Source of the DNA: Wenzhouxiangellaceae bacterium | GTDB taxonomy: Bacteria; Pseudomonadota; Gammaproteobacteria; Xanthomonadales; Wenzhouxiangellaceae | Reading direction: 5' to 3' | Assembly: GCA_028289455.1 (NCBI GenBank) | Contig: JANQPN010000072.1 | Span: 1-64,000, forward strand | Length of the DNA stretch: 64,000 nucleotides | In this document: in pieces, positions 8,479-17,068 of the stretch | Layout of the letters: each line of letters begins with the position of its first letter | Numbering within the stretch: position 1 is the stretch's first letter | Position numbers and translations under genes: made by a program | The notes under the pieces: model-generated | Told to the model about the DNA's origin: nothing | Database searches by the model: none | Seen by the model: only the letters and a program-made list of their open reading frames with translations

Positions 8479-9716
8479 AAAAGCATCCTGCAGGCTTTCT
8501 GCAAGGCAGGGACAAATGCGTCAAGTTCTTCAATGGTGTTGTACAAACCCAGAGAAACACGGGCAGTGGCCGGTAACCCGAAGCGTTTGATCAAAGGCAT
8601 GGCACAGTGGTGCCCGGTGCGAATGGCAAAACCGTCATGATCCACAATGGTGCCCAAATCATGCGGGTGAACACCATCAACAGCAAACGAAATAACGCTG
8701 GCCTTATCCGGCGCCTCACCGATAATACGTAATCCCTCAACCTGTTTTAAACAACCGGTGGCATGCTGCAGCAGGACTTGCTCATGTGCAGCGATGTTGT
8801 TCAGACCCAGTGTTTGAAGGTAATCGGCCGCAGCACCCAGACCGATGGCGCCGGCAATATTAGGGGTTCCGGCTTCGAACTTGGCGGGTAAGTCGTTATA
8901 GGTGGTCTCCTCAAAAGTCACCGTACGAATCATTTCACCACCACCCTGCCATGGCTGCATGGCATCCAGAATGGCCTCACGCCCATACAAAATGCCGCTA
9001 CCGGTTGGTCCGTACATTTTATGTCCGGATACGGTGTAGAAATCACAGTCAATTGCCTGCACATCCACTTTCAGGTGCGGCATAGCCTGCGCGCCATCCA
9101 GCAAAGTTGTGATATTGCGTTCTCTGGCCAACCGGCATATCTGCTCAACCGGGTTGATGGTACCCAAAGCATTGGATACGTGGGCCAGTGCGAGTATTTT
9201 GGTGTTATCGGTCAATAGATCAGGCACTGCCTGCATATCCAGCTGGCCATCATCCAATACCGGGATAACTTTCAATTCAGCACCCGTTTGCTCGCAAACC
9301 ATCTGCCAGGGCACGATATTGGAATGGTGTTCCATATGCGTTATCACCACCTGGTCCCCCGGACGCAGCAACGGACGTGCATATGCCTGTGCGACCAGGT
9401 TGACTGACTCAGTAGTTCCGCGGGTAAAAATCACTTCGCGTTCACTGGCTGCGTTGATATACCTGGCCAGTAACTGCCTGGCCTGCTCAAACAGATCTGT
9501 CGCCTCACCGCTCAGGGAATGCACACCACGGTGCACATTAGCATTGTGCAGGCGATAAAACTGGTCCATCGCATCCAATACCTGGCGCGGGCGCTGAGCG
9601 GTTGCAGCTGTATCAAAATAAACCAGCGGCTTGCCATGGACTGTACGTTGCAGCGTCGGGAAATCTTCACGCCAGGCACCGTTGTTGATTGTATCTTTCT
9701 GAATCACGGCATTCAT
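8475..9716 (-). CDS. sufS: Cysteine desulfurase SufS
   Basis: 413 residues, a class V PLP-dependent aminotransferase fold. The PLP lysine is Lys233 in SGHKMYGP. The persulfide cysteine is Cys371 in RTGHHCAMP, the group II (SufS/CsdA) signature. THMEHHSN and ANVHRGVHSL are also present. It takes sulfur from cysteine, releases alanine and supplies persulfide to the SufBCD scaffold. It shares a 4-base overlap with sufD upstream and with the Rieske gene downstream. No SufE or SufU acceptor is encoded next to it, so the sulfur transfer partner must be elsewhere. Confidence 0.95.
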   Translation of the reverse strand: MNAVIQKDTINNGAWREDFPTLQRTVHGKPLVYFDTAATAQRPRQVLDAMDQFYRLHNANVHRGVHSLSGEATDLFEQARQLLARYINAASEREVIFTRGTTESVNLVAQAYARPLLRPGDQVVITHMEHHSNIVPWQMVCEQTGAELKVIPVLDDGQLDMQAVPDLLTDNTKILALAHVSNALGTINPVEQICRLARERNITTLLDGAQAMPHLKVDVQAIDCDFYTVSGHKMYGPTGSGILYGREAILDAMQPWQGGGEMIRTVTFEETTYNDLPAKFEAGTPNIAGAIGLGAAADYLQTLGLNNIAAHEQVLLQHATGCLKQVEGLRIIGEAPDKASVISFAVDGVHPHDLGTIVDHDGFAIRTGHHCAMPLIKRFGLPATARVSLGLYNTIEELDAFVPALQKACRMLL

Positions 9717-10984
9717 AGCAAATGCTCCAGCTGCTGTTGGACCTGTGCCTGGGCATATGCTGCCAGTTTGGCATCACTAATCCCGGTTACGATTTTATTG
9801 ACAAAACCGGCAATCAGCATCTGCTTGGCAAACCCTTGATCGATACCCCGGCTGCGCAGATAAAACAATGCTTCTTCATCCAGCTGCCCAATGGTTGCAC
9901 CATGACTGGCCACCACTTCATCAGCATGGATTTCCAGCTCCGGCTTGGCATCCATTTCCGCAGTGTTACTCAGCAGCATACTCGCAGTGTTCTGCTGCAC
10001 ATCGCTGCCATCTGCTCCTGCCGCAACTCTGGCTGCAGTATTGACTACACCGCGTGCGTGACCTGCCAGTACACTGCGGTAATTCTGCCGGCTGCTGCAA
10101 TCAGCAGCATCGTGCATAACCAATACCTGCTGATCACGGTGCTGACGCTGCTGTCCCAGCAACAATCCTCCATAGTGGTAATTGGCCTGCTTTTCGGTAA
10201 GACTTACCCTGGTTTCCTGGCGGCTCAGCCGTGCACCCAGATCCAGATTCCATTGCCTGCAGCTGGAGCTCTGCTGCTGCAGAAGATGATTATGCTGCAG
10301 CAGCGCAAACTCGTTACCGGCCTGCTGCATGGTCAACCAGTTCAGTTCACTGTCGCTTTCCAGATCAATACTGCGGTAAATGTTACCCAGCCCTGCACCA
10401 GTACAGCATAGATGTTCCACAATGGTCAGGCTGCTGCCTGCCGCTATTTTCCAGTGATGCCGCAATTGCCAAGCCAGATTGTCTTCATCCAGATAGACAA
10501 TATGCAGAGGCTGTTCCACCCGGACACCTGGAGGGATATCTATTATCAGACCATCTGCTGCCCGTGCCAGATTCAGCCAGATAAACCCGTCGCTGCTGCC
10601 CGCCTGAACCAACTCATCTGCAGACAGCAGCTGTTCTGCTGCTTCAGGGTCATCAGAGAGCACATCAACCAGACTTCTGGCCCATTCCGGCGCCTGTGAC
10701 AACAGACAGTGTCCCCCGGCAAAAACAACCAGCCCTGCTGAAGGTGAGTCTCCGATGATGTTTTCTGCACTGCGAATAACTGTTGCTTTATCAACAGCGC
10801 CCAGTTTTGAATACTCACGCCTTTCCAGCAGTTTCAGTGAGGTATATTTCCAGCGTTCATCAGCAATAGTGGGCAAGCCGTATTGCAATACGCTTTTTTG
10901 CGCTGCCTGGCGCATTTGTTGAACCACTGCTCCGGTACCCCCGGTGCTCGAATGGCTCAGCAGCTTATCCAGCAGAGCACTCAT
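9713..10984 (-). CDS. sufD: Fe-S cluster assembly scaffold subunit SufD
   Basis: 423 residues. The C-terminal beta-helix region has the SufB/SufD hallmark (PELEIHADEVVASHGATIG, then LDEEALFYLRSRGI). The N-terminal part is variable, as usual for SufD. It forms the SufBC2D scaffold with SufB and the SufC ATPase. Its ATG is two bases from the sufC stop, and its own stop overlaps the sufS start (ATGA). The final helix (AAYAQAQVQQQLEHLL) is a typical SufD ending. Confidence 0.93.
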   Translation of the reverse strand: MSALLDKLLSHSSTGGTGAVVQQMRQAAQKSVLQYGLPTIADERWKYTSLKLLERREYSKLGAVDKATVIRSAENIIGDSPSAGLVVFAGGHCLLSQAPEWARSLVDVLSDDPEAAEQLLSADELVQAGSSDGFIWLNLARAADGLIIDIPPGVRVEQPLHIVYLDEDNLAWQLRHHWKIAAGSSLTIVEHLCCTGAGLGNIYRSIDLESDSELNWLTMQQAGNEFALLQHNHLLQQQSSSCRQWNLDLGARLSRQETRVSLTEKQANYHYGGLLLGQQRQHRDQQVLVMHDAADCSSRQNYRSVLAGHARGVVNTAARVAAGADGSDVQQNTASMLLSNTAEMDAKPELEIHADEVVASHGATIGQLDEEALFYLRSRGIDQGFAKQMLIAGFVNKIVTGISDAKLAAYAQAQVQQQLEHLL

Positions 10985-10985
10985 T

Positions 10986-11759
10986 TCAAGACGCCATCCT
11001 TGTCTGCTCGCTTAAGTCAGCTTCCCTCAGCCAGGCGTAACCTTCCTGTTCCAACTTCAGCGCCAGCGATTTATCACCAGAAGCAACAATCCGGCCATCA
11101 GCCAATACATGCACTAGATCCGGTACGATGTGATCCAACAGCCTTTGGTAATGCGTGATAACAATCATAGAACGTTGTGCATCACGTAACCGGTTCACGC
11201 CTTCAGATACGATCCGCAATGCATCAATATCCAAGCCTGAATCGGTTTCGTCCAATACTGCAAGCCTTGGCTGAAGCATGGCCATTTGCAGAATTTCATT
11301 GCGCTTCTTTTCGCCACCGGAAAAACCGTCGTTGACTGCACGCTGCAACAGTTTGTCATCCATTTCCAGCGCTCCGGCCTGTTCTCTGGCCATCTTCAAA
11401 AAGCCCATTGCATCCAGTTCAGGTTCTCCACGCGCAACCCGCTGGGCATTCAATGCCGTGCGCAGGAAATAAGCATTGTTCACGCCCGGGATGGCAACGG
11501 GATATTGAAATGCCAGAAACAGGCCTGCAATGGCACGCTCGTCCGGCCCCATCGTCAGTAAATCCTGCCCGAGAAACTCTATGCTGCCTTCGATGACTTC
11601 AAAACCATCGCGCCCGGCCAGCACATTACCCAGTGTCGATTTACCGGCACCATTGGGCCCCATCACTGCATGCACCTGGCCCGGTTCTACTGTCAGGCTT
11701 AAGCCTTTCAGAATTTTTTTTCCGTCAACTTCAACGTGTAAATTATCAATCTTCAACAT
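10986..11759 (-). CDS. sufC: Fe-S cluster assembly ATPase SufC
   Basis: 257 residues, an ABC-type ATPase. Walker A is GPNGAGKST (34-42), the signature is FSGGEKKRNEI and Walker B is LAVLDETDSGLD. The signature region has the SufC-specific sequence GGEKKRNEILQ, unlike transporter ATPases, and there is no permease nearby. SufC drives conformational change of the SufBD scaffold in the cytoplasm. It lies between sufB (6 bases) and sufD (1 base), clearly in one operon. Confidence 0.97.
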   Translation of the reverse strand: MLKIDNLHVEVDGKKILKGLSLTVEPGQVHAVMGPNGAGKSTLGNVLAGRDGFEVIEGSIEFLGQDLLTMGPDERAIAGLFLAFQYPVAIPGVNNAYFLRTALNAQRVARGEPELDAMGFLKMAREQAGALEMDDKLLQRAVNDGFSGGEKKRNEILQMAMLQPRLAVLDETDSGLDIDALRIVSEGVNRLRDAQRSMIVITHYQRLLDHIVPDLVHVLADGRIVASGDKSLALKLEQEGYAWLREADLSEQTRMAS

Positions 11760-11765
11760 AACTTA

Positions 11766-13208
11766 TTATCCAACTGCGCCTTCCAGGCTGACTTCCAGTA
11801 ATGCACGAGCTTCTACCGCAAATTCCATCGGCAGTTCCTGAAATACTTCTTTACAGAAACCGTTAACAATCATCGCCACTGCAGTTTCTTCATCAAGCCC
11901 GCGGCTTTGACAGTAAAACAACTGATCCTCACCGATTCTTGAAGTGGTCGCTTCGTGTTCAATCTGGGCACTGGGGTTAGTGCTTTCTATATAAGGAAAG
12001 GTGTGTGCACCACATTGTTTACCGATCAGCAGTGAATCACACTGGGTGAAATTACGGGCTTTATCGGCACCTTTAGCCACCTTCACCAGCCCCCGGTAAC
12101 TGTTTTGACCATGACCGGCGGAAATACCTTTGGAGATAATCCGGCTTTTGGTGTTTTTGCCCAGGTGGATCATTTTGGTTCCGGTATCAGCCTGCTGATA
12201 GTTATGTGTTAAGGCCACTGAATAAAACTCACCGGATGAATCATCACCCCGCAATATACAGCTTGGATACTTCCAGGTTATGGCCGAACCGGTTTCCACC
12301 TGGGTCCATGAAATACGCGATCGATCGCCCTGGCAATCACCCCGTTTGGTCACGAAGTTGTATATGCCGCCTTTGCCGTTTTCATCACCGGGGTACCAGT
12401 TTTGTACTGTGGAATATTTAATTTCGGCATCTTCCAGCGCAATCAGCTCAACCACTGCTGCATGCAATTGGTTTTCATCACGCATTGGTGCGGTGCAGCC
12501 TTCCAGATAACTGACGTAGCTGCCCTTTTCGGCAATGATCAGTGTACGTTCAAACTGACCGGTATTAATGGCGTTGATCCGGAAATATGTGGACAGCTCC
12601 ATCGGACAGCGCACACCCTCTGGAATATAGACAAATGAACCGTCAGTAAACACCGCCGAGTTAAGTGCAGCAAAAAAATTATCCCCTGTCGGCACAACAG
12701 TACCCAGGTATTTTTTAACCAGCTCAGGGTGATCCTTAACCGCTTCTGAAAACGAGCAGAAAATGACTCCTGCGTCTGCCAGTTTCTCTTTGAAAGTCGT
12801 TGTTACCGATACCGAATCAAACACTGCATCCACGGCAACACCGGCCAGGCGTGCGCGCTCATGCAAAGGTACGCCGAGTTTGTCGTAAGTTTCCAGCAGT
12901 TTGGGATCGACCTCATCCAGGCTTTGCGGCTTATCCGATTCCTTCTTGGGTGCCGAATAATAGGATATTGCCTGGAAATCTATCGCCGGAACATCCAGCT
13001 TGGCCCAGTCCGGCGCTGTCATGGTCAACCAGTGGCGATAGGCTTGCAGCCGCCATTCGGTCAGCCATTCCGGCTCGCCTTTTTTTGCCGAGATAAACCG
13101 GATGACATCTTCATCCAAACCCGGCGGGACTGTATCCGAATCGATATCGGTCACGAAGCCGTGTTTGTAACGGCTGTCGATAAGTTGTTCAATTTGCGCG
13201 TTGCTCAT
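11766..13208 (-). CDS. sufB: Fe-S cluster assembly scaffold SufB
   Basis: 480 residues, the usual SufB size. Characteristic stretches include the [20 protein letters not shown] segment, [19 protein letters not shown] with its conserved Cys, the [20 protein letters not shown] segment, and the C-terminal [22 protein letters not shown]. SufB is the cluster-building subunit of SufBC2D. It is the first structural gene, nine bases after the regulator gene, and is transcribed leftwards with it. Confidence 0.97.
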   Translation of the reverse strand: MSNAQIEQLIDSRYKHGFVTDIDSDTVPPGLDEDVIRFISAKKGEPEWLTEWRLQAYRHWLTMTAPDWAKLDVPAIDFQAISYYSAPKKESDKPQSLDEVDPKLLETYDKLGVPLHERARLAGVAVDAVFDSVSVTTTFKEKLADAGVIFCSFSEAVKDHPELVKKYLGTVVPTGDNFFAALNSAVFTDGSFVYIPEGVRCPMELSTYFRINAINTGQFERTLIIAEKGSYVSYLEGCTAPMRDENQLHAAVVELIALEDAEIKYSTVQNWYPGDENGKGGIYNFVTKRGDCQGDRSRISWTQVETGSAITWKYPSCILRGDDSSGEFYSVALTHNYQQADTGTKMIHLGKNTKSRIISKGISAGHGQNSYRGLVKVAKGADKARNFTQCDSLLIGKQCGAHTFPYIESTNPSAQIEHEATTSRIGEDQLFYCQSRGLDEETAVAMIVNGFCKEVFQELPMEFAVEARALLEVSLEGAVG

Positions 13209-13217
13209 CGCTGTCCT

Positions 13218-13679
13218 TCAATTGGTCTGAAAATGAAGTTTGATAGGTTGCGTTTTTAACCTGCCGGGAGCAGCCGGCAGCGGATGCAGCATGTCTGCAA
13301 TACTCAAACTATCCAATACCCGGTGAATTTCCCGGTCAATAACATGCCAGTTGCCCCGCAGCTGACAAACCGCCTCATGGCTGCAGCTGCCTGGTTCGAC
13401 ACTGCACTCGGTTACTCCGATTGGCCCTTCTATCGCAGTAACCACCTGGGTGATGCTGATCTGCTCTGCAGGCCGATCCAGGCGGTAACCACCACGAGCG
13501 CCGCGCACGGAGACCAGCAACCCTGCCTTATTCAGCAGCTTCAATACTTTGCTGACTGTGGGTGGTTCCAGCTGACACTCCTCAGCCAGCTGATGAGCCG
13601 ACAATAATTCAGCTTGCACAGCTGCCAGCCGGGTAATCACCAGGATGGCGTAGTCGGTTAATTTACTGATTCTTAACAT
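13218..13679 (-). CDS. Rrf2-family SUF operon regulator (IscR-like)
   Basis: 153 residues. The N-terminal winged helix (MLRISKLTDYA, then EPPTVSKVLKLLNKAGLL and RGARGGYRL) is that of Rrf2 proteins. Three cysteines, Cys92, Cys99 and Cys105 (ECSVEPGSCSHEAVC), match the [2Fe-2S]-binding cysteines of IscR in number and position. It probably senses Fe-S status and controls the SUF operon it heads, as known for SUF-associated Rrf2 regulators. The perfect inverted repeat 11 bases upstream is a good candidate target. About 50 residues follow the cluster-binding region, ending in a basic tail. Confidence 0.92.
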   Translation of the reverse strand: MLRISKLTDYAILVITRLAAVQAELLSAHQLAEECQLEPPTVSKVLKLLNKAGLLVSVRGARGGYRLDRPAEQISITQVVTAIEGPIGVTECSVEPGSCSHEAVCQLRGNWHVIDREIHRVLDSLSIADMLHPLPAAPGRLKTQPIKLHFQTN

Positions 13680-13689
13680 ATAAAAGCCA

Positions 13690-13734
13690 GCGTTAAAATA
13701 AATAGTACTGAATCTGTCCTATTTATTTTAACGC
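13690..13734. promoter_or_regulatory. Perfect 16-bp inverted repeat upstream of the SUF regulator
   Basis: GCGTTAAAATAAATAG (13690-13705) and CTATTTATTTTAACGC (13719-13734) are exact reverse complements with a 13-base spacer. The element ends 11 bases before the regulator's ATG, where the SUF operon promoter or leader must lie. It does not resemble the E. coli IscR type 1 or type 2 sites that I know. It may be an operator for the Rrf2 protein or a hairpin in the mRNA leader. Confidence 0.7.
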
Positions 13735-13943
13735 ATAACTATAGCAATATGAATACTGACCAAATTATTGCCGGTCAATTGATGAACCACTTTGAATCTT
13801 CACCATACCTCCATTACTTTAGGTGATGTTTTTCATGACTGAAATCAATCCACTGCAACTGTTACAACAACCAACATAAATTGTTTATTGCAGCTGATCA
13901 GTATGCTGTTGCATCTGCAGCAGCGACCCCCTACAGTTGCGCT

Positions 13944-14912
13944 ATGCCCGGCACTGATCAAAGACAAGCAAAACTGCACCAATGGCTGCAAGGTCAACTC
14001 AATAGCTCCTACGACTGCCTGGAAATTGCCGGTGATGCCAGTTTCAGGCGTTACTACAGAGTAACAACCAGTGTGAAGTCCTATGTTGTCATGGACGCTC
14101 CACCTGATCAGGAAAGCTGTACTGAATTTATCGATGTGACCGAACGCCTGTTGGCTGCAAACCTGCATGCACCTCAAATTCACTCACGTGATCTGGAGTT
14201 GGGCTTTCTACTGCTGGAGGATCTCGGGGACCAGCTGTACAAGGATGTTATGTCTGCCGGTGAAGATCCCGCTGCGTATGACCCGATTTTTGTCGCTCTC
14301 CAGCAGCTTGCTCAGAACGTCTGCACTGATGACCTGCCCGAATACGACCGGCAGCGCCTGCAAACTGAGCTCGACCTGTTTGTCGACTGGTATGCCCCCG
14401 TTCATTGCCGAATACCACTAACCGGGCAGGAACAACAGGCCTGGGCTGATATATCCAGACATCTGATCAGTTCAGCATTGACCCAGCCTCAGGTTTTTGT
14501 ACACCGGGACTTTCACAGCTGCAACGTTTTGCTGACAGCAGAAAATAGCCCTGGCATTATCGATTATCAGGATGCAGTGCATGGTCCGATTACCTACGAT
14601 TTGATTTCCTGGATATTGGATCGCTATATCCGCTGGCCAAGAACACAGGTCATCGGATGGTATGAACAGCACCGCCAACGTGTGGCCGGCTCAGTGCCTG
14701 CCGATCAGTGGCTGCGCTGGTGCGACTGGATGGGGTTGCAGCGTAACCTGAAGGTCTTGGGAATTTTTGCCAGGCTGGCGCATCGTGACGGCAAACCACA
14801 ATACATTGATCTGATGCCGGCCTTTTACCATTACATCTATGAAACTGCCGGCCTATACCCTGAAACCATGTGTCTGGTAACAATGCTAAAGCAACGCCCA
14901 TGCGTGCGATGA
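13944..14912 (+). CDS. amgK: N-acetylmuramate/N-acetylglucosamine anomeric kinase
   Basis: 322 residues from the ATG at 13944. An aminoglycoside-phosphotransferase-like fold is shown by VFVHRDFHSCNVLL (catalytic loop, Asp in HRD) and GIIDYQDAVHGP (metal-binding loop). In Pseudomonas AmgK phosphorylates free MurNAc and GlcNAc at the anomeric carbon, the first step of the recycling route that bypasses MurA and thereby fosfomycin. The coupled murU gene, overlapping by 13 bases, fixes this role over other APH-like kinases. No strong ribosome binding site is visible at this ATG. A TTG 63 bases earlier could extend the frame, but that extension looks unlike the family. Confidence 0.92.
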   Translation: MPGTDQRQAKLHQWLQGQLNSSYDCLEIAGDASFRRYYRVTTSVKSYVVMDAPPDQESCTEFIDVTERLLAANLHAPQIHSRDLELGFLLLEDLGDQLYKDVMSAGEDPAAYDPIFVALQQLAQNVCTDDLPEYDRQRLQTELDLFVDWYAPVHCRIPLTGQEQQAWADISRHLISSALTQPQVFVHRDFHSCNVLLTAENSPGIIDYQDAVHGPITYDLISWILDRYIRWPRTQVIGWYEQHRQRVAGSVPADQWLRWCDWMGLQRNLKVLGIFARLAHRDGKPQYIDLMPAFYHYIYETAGLYPETMCLVTMLKQRPCVR

Positions 14913-15583
14913 TCCTGGCAGCCGGCCGTGGAGAACGGATGCGGCCGCTGACAGACAACTGCCCCAAACCATTGCTTAAAGTCGGCGGCAAATCACTGTT
15001 GGTCTGGCACTTGGAGAACCTGCACAGTGCCGGCATCCGTGAAGTGGTCATCAACACCAGCTATATGGCAGACAAAATTCATACAGTAATTGGAGACGGA
15101 AGCGAGTTTGGGCTACAAATCCAATATTCTGATGAACAACCCCGGCCGCTCGAAACCCTGGGTGGTATCCTGCACGCCCTGCCTCTTCTGGGAACCCGGC
15201 CTTTTGTCTTGATTAACGGTGATGTCTGGACAGATGTTCCCTTGGCTGAACTGTGTCGATTGAAGGTAGAACAGGCCCATCTGCTGCTGGCAAAAAACCC
15301 TGACCACCATCCTGAAGGTGACTTCAGCCTGCATGGTTCCCGGCTCGCCAGCCCCCGCATTGGAGAGCAGACCTTTACCTATACAGGCATCGGAATTTTT
15401 CATTCTGACTTTTTCGCCGGTCTGACCGATACCGGCAAGCCGCAGCCTCTGGCGCCGCTGCTGTTCAGCAAAGCCCGACAGTGTTTAATCACCGCTCAGT
15501 GCATGCCATATCGATGGTTTGATGTTGGAACACCAGAGCGCCTGAAAGTATTGGACACTGCACTCAGCGGCTCACACTGGTAA
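14900..15583 (+). CDS. murU: N-acetylmuramate alpha-1-phosphate uridylyltransferase
   Basis: 227 residues from ATG 14900, giving the usual N-terminus MRAMILAAGRGERMRPLT. The nucleotidyltransferase signature GRGERMRPLTDNCPKPL and NGDVW (metal Asp) are present. MurU makes UDP-MurNAc from MurNAc-1-phosphate made by AmgK, feeding recycled cell wall sugar back into peptidoglycan. A GTG ten codons upstream is possible. It overlaps amgK by 13 bases, so the two are translationally coupled. Mannose-1-phosphate guanylyltransferase-like annotations would be a misreading, given the kinase next to it. Confidence 0.92.
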   Translation: MRAMILAAGRGERMRPLTDNCPKPLLKVGGKSLLVWHLENLHSAGIREVVINTSYMADKIHTVIGDGSEFGLQIQYSDEQPRPLETLGGILHALPLLGTRPFVLINGDVWTDVPLAELCRLKVEQAHLLLAKNPDHHPEGDFSLHGSRLASPRIGEQTFTYTGIGIFHSDFFAGLTDTGKPQPLAPLLFSKARQCLITAQCMPYRWFDVGTPERLKVLDTALSGSHW

Positions 15584-15617
15584 ACTGCTCCACGGTTGAA
15601 TCACGGGAATCAGATTG

Positions 15618-16748
15618 ATGGCCACAATTGCCGTACTCAAAGAACATGCGAACGGAGAACGCCGTGTCGCTTTGGACCCCGCCACCTGCGCCAAACTTAC
15701 CGGGCAGAATCACACGATAAAAATTCAGGCCGGAGCCGGTGCGCTGGCCGGTTTTGATGACGCTGCTTATGAGCAGGCCGGCGCCACTGTTCAGACCAGT
15801 GCTGACCAGGTTCTGGACGGTGCAGATTTGCTGGTGTGGATTACTCCACCGGGTGATGAGCAGCTGCAGAAACTTCCCGCCAGCATTACCCTCCTGGGTA
15901 TGATGCTGCCGGGGCAACATCCGCATCTGCTGGATGCGCTGAAAGCAGGACAACAACAAACACTGGCTATGGAACTGGTTCCACGCATTACCCGGGCGCA
16001 GAGTATGGATGTCCTGTCTTCTCAGGCAACCATTGCCGGCTATCAGGCTGTGCTGATCGCAGCCGACCTGTCCCCCCGGCTGTTCCCAATGCTGACCACA
16101 GCGGCAGGCACACTGAGGCCATCAAAAGTTATCGTCATAGGCGCCGGTGTGGCCGGTCTGCAGGCGATTGCTACAGCGCGCCGCCTTGGTGCTCAGGTTG
16201 AAGCTTATGATATCCGTGCAGCAGCCCGCGAACAGGTGCAGTCGCTGGGTGCACGGATGATTGATACCGGCGTCAACGCAGAAGGCGAAGGCGGCTACGC
16301 CCGCGAACTGACCGATGCTGAAAAACAGCAGCAGGCCGATGTGCTCGCGGAACACATGGCGCATGCCGATGTGGTCGTCAGCACCGCCGCCATTCCAGGC
16401 AGGCCGGCTCCCAAGATTATTACCGAAAGCATGATTAACGGCATGCAGGCCGGCAGTGTAGTGGTTGACCTTGCGGCCGAAACCGGTGGCAACTGTGTAC
16501 TTACTCAGCCGGGAGAAACCATTCACAGCAATGGCGTTACTATCGCAGGCCCGCTAAACCTGGCCAGCCGTTCACCGTTGCATGCCAGTGAGATGTATGC
16601 CCGTAATGTCCTGGAACTGCTCAAACTGGTTTTTGACGAGAACGGTGCAGTTGCCCCGGCCATGGACGATGAAGTCATCACAGGCTGTCTGCTTGCGCAG
16701 GCAGGGAATATTGTGCACCCGCACTACGCAGAACAGACCGGAGAATAA
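15618..16748 (+). CDS. pntAA: Proton-translocating NAD(P)+ transhydrogenase subunit alpha 1
   Basis: 376 residues from the ATG at 15618 (a TTG lies just before). This is the NAD(H)-binding dI domain, related to alanine dehydrogenase. It has the PSKVIVIGAGVAGLQAIATAR nucleotide-binding loop, RAAAREQVQSLGA and the substrate-side SQATIAGYQAV. It binds NAD(H) on the cytoplasmic side and exchanges hydride with PntB. As in alphaproteobacteria and many non-enteric gammaproteobacteria, the alpha subunit is split, and the membrane part is the next gene, two bases away. murU lies 34 bases upstream, so a shared transcript is possible although the functions differ. Confidence 0.95.
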   Translation: MATIAVLKEHANGERRVALDPATCAKLTGQNHTIKIQAGAGALAGFDDAAYEQAGATVQTSADQVLDGADLLVWITPPGDEQLQKLPASITLLGMMLPGQHPHLLDALKAGQQQTLAMELVPRITRAQSMDVLSSQATIAGYQAVLIAADLSPRLFPMLTTAAGTLRPSKVIVIGAGVAGLQAIATARRLGAQVEAYDIRAAAREQVQSLGARMIDTGVNAEGEGGYARELTDAEKQQQADVLAEHMAHADVVVSTAAIPGRPAPKIITESMINGMQAGSVVVDLAAETGGNCVLTQPGETIHSNGVTIAGPLNLASRSPLHASEMYARNVLELLKLVFDENGAVAPAMDDEVITGCLLAQAGNIVHPHYAEQTGE

Positions 16749-16750
16749 AC

Positions 16751-17068
16751 ATGGAAGGATTTTTAGCCCTGTATATCCTGATGTTGGCTGCAGTTGCCGG
16801 TTATGAGGTAATTGCCAAAGTACCAGCAGTATTGCATACGCCGCTGATGTCCGGCTCCAATTTTATTCACGGCATCGTGCTGGTGGGCGCAATGGTTGCG
16901 CTGGGTGAAGCCCAGGGGCCGCTGGAGCAGACGATTGGGTTCATCGCTGTATTCCTCGGTGCGGGTAATGTGATCGGCGGTTATGTGGTCACTGAACGCA
17001 TGCTGCAGATGTTCAAGCGCAGCGACCAACCCAAAGCTGAAAATGCCGATGCAGGAGAAGGCGCATGA
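16751..17068 (+). CDS. pntAB: NAD(P)+ transhydrogenase subunit alpha 2 (membrane part)
   Basis: 105 residues with about three membrane segments, corresponding to the C-terminal dIIa portion of E. coli PntA. LHTPLMSGSNFIHGIVLVGA and GYVVTERMLQMF are family-typical. It forms part of the proton channel with PntB. It overlaps the pntB start by four bases (ATGA) and follows pntAA after two bases, so all three subunits are co-translated. Confidence 0.95.
   Translation: MEGFLALYILMLAAVAGYEVIAKVPAVLHTPLMSGSNFIHGIVLVGAMVALGEAQGPLEQTIGFIAVFLGAGNVIGGYVVTERMLQMFKRSDQPKAENADAGEGA

Noticed and set aside
8104..8640. 178-codon plus-strand frame across the Rieske gene and sufS
   Set aside because: It is antisense to two clear genes and has no family feature.
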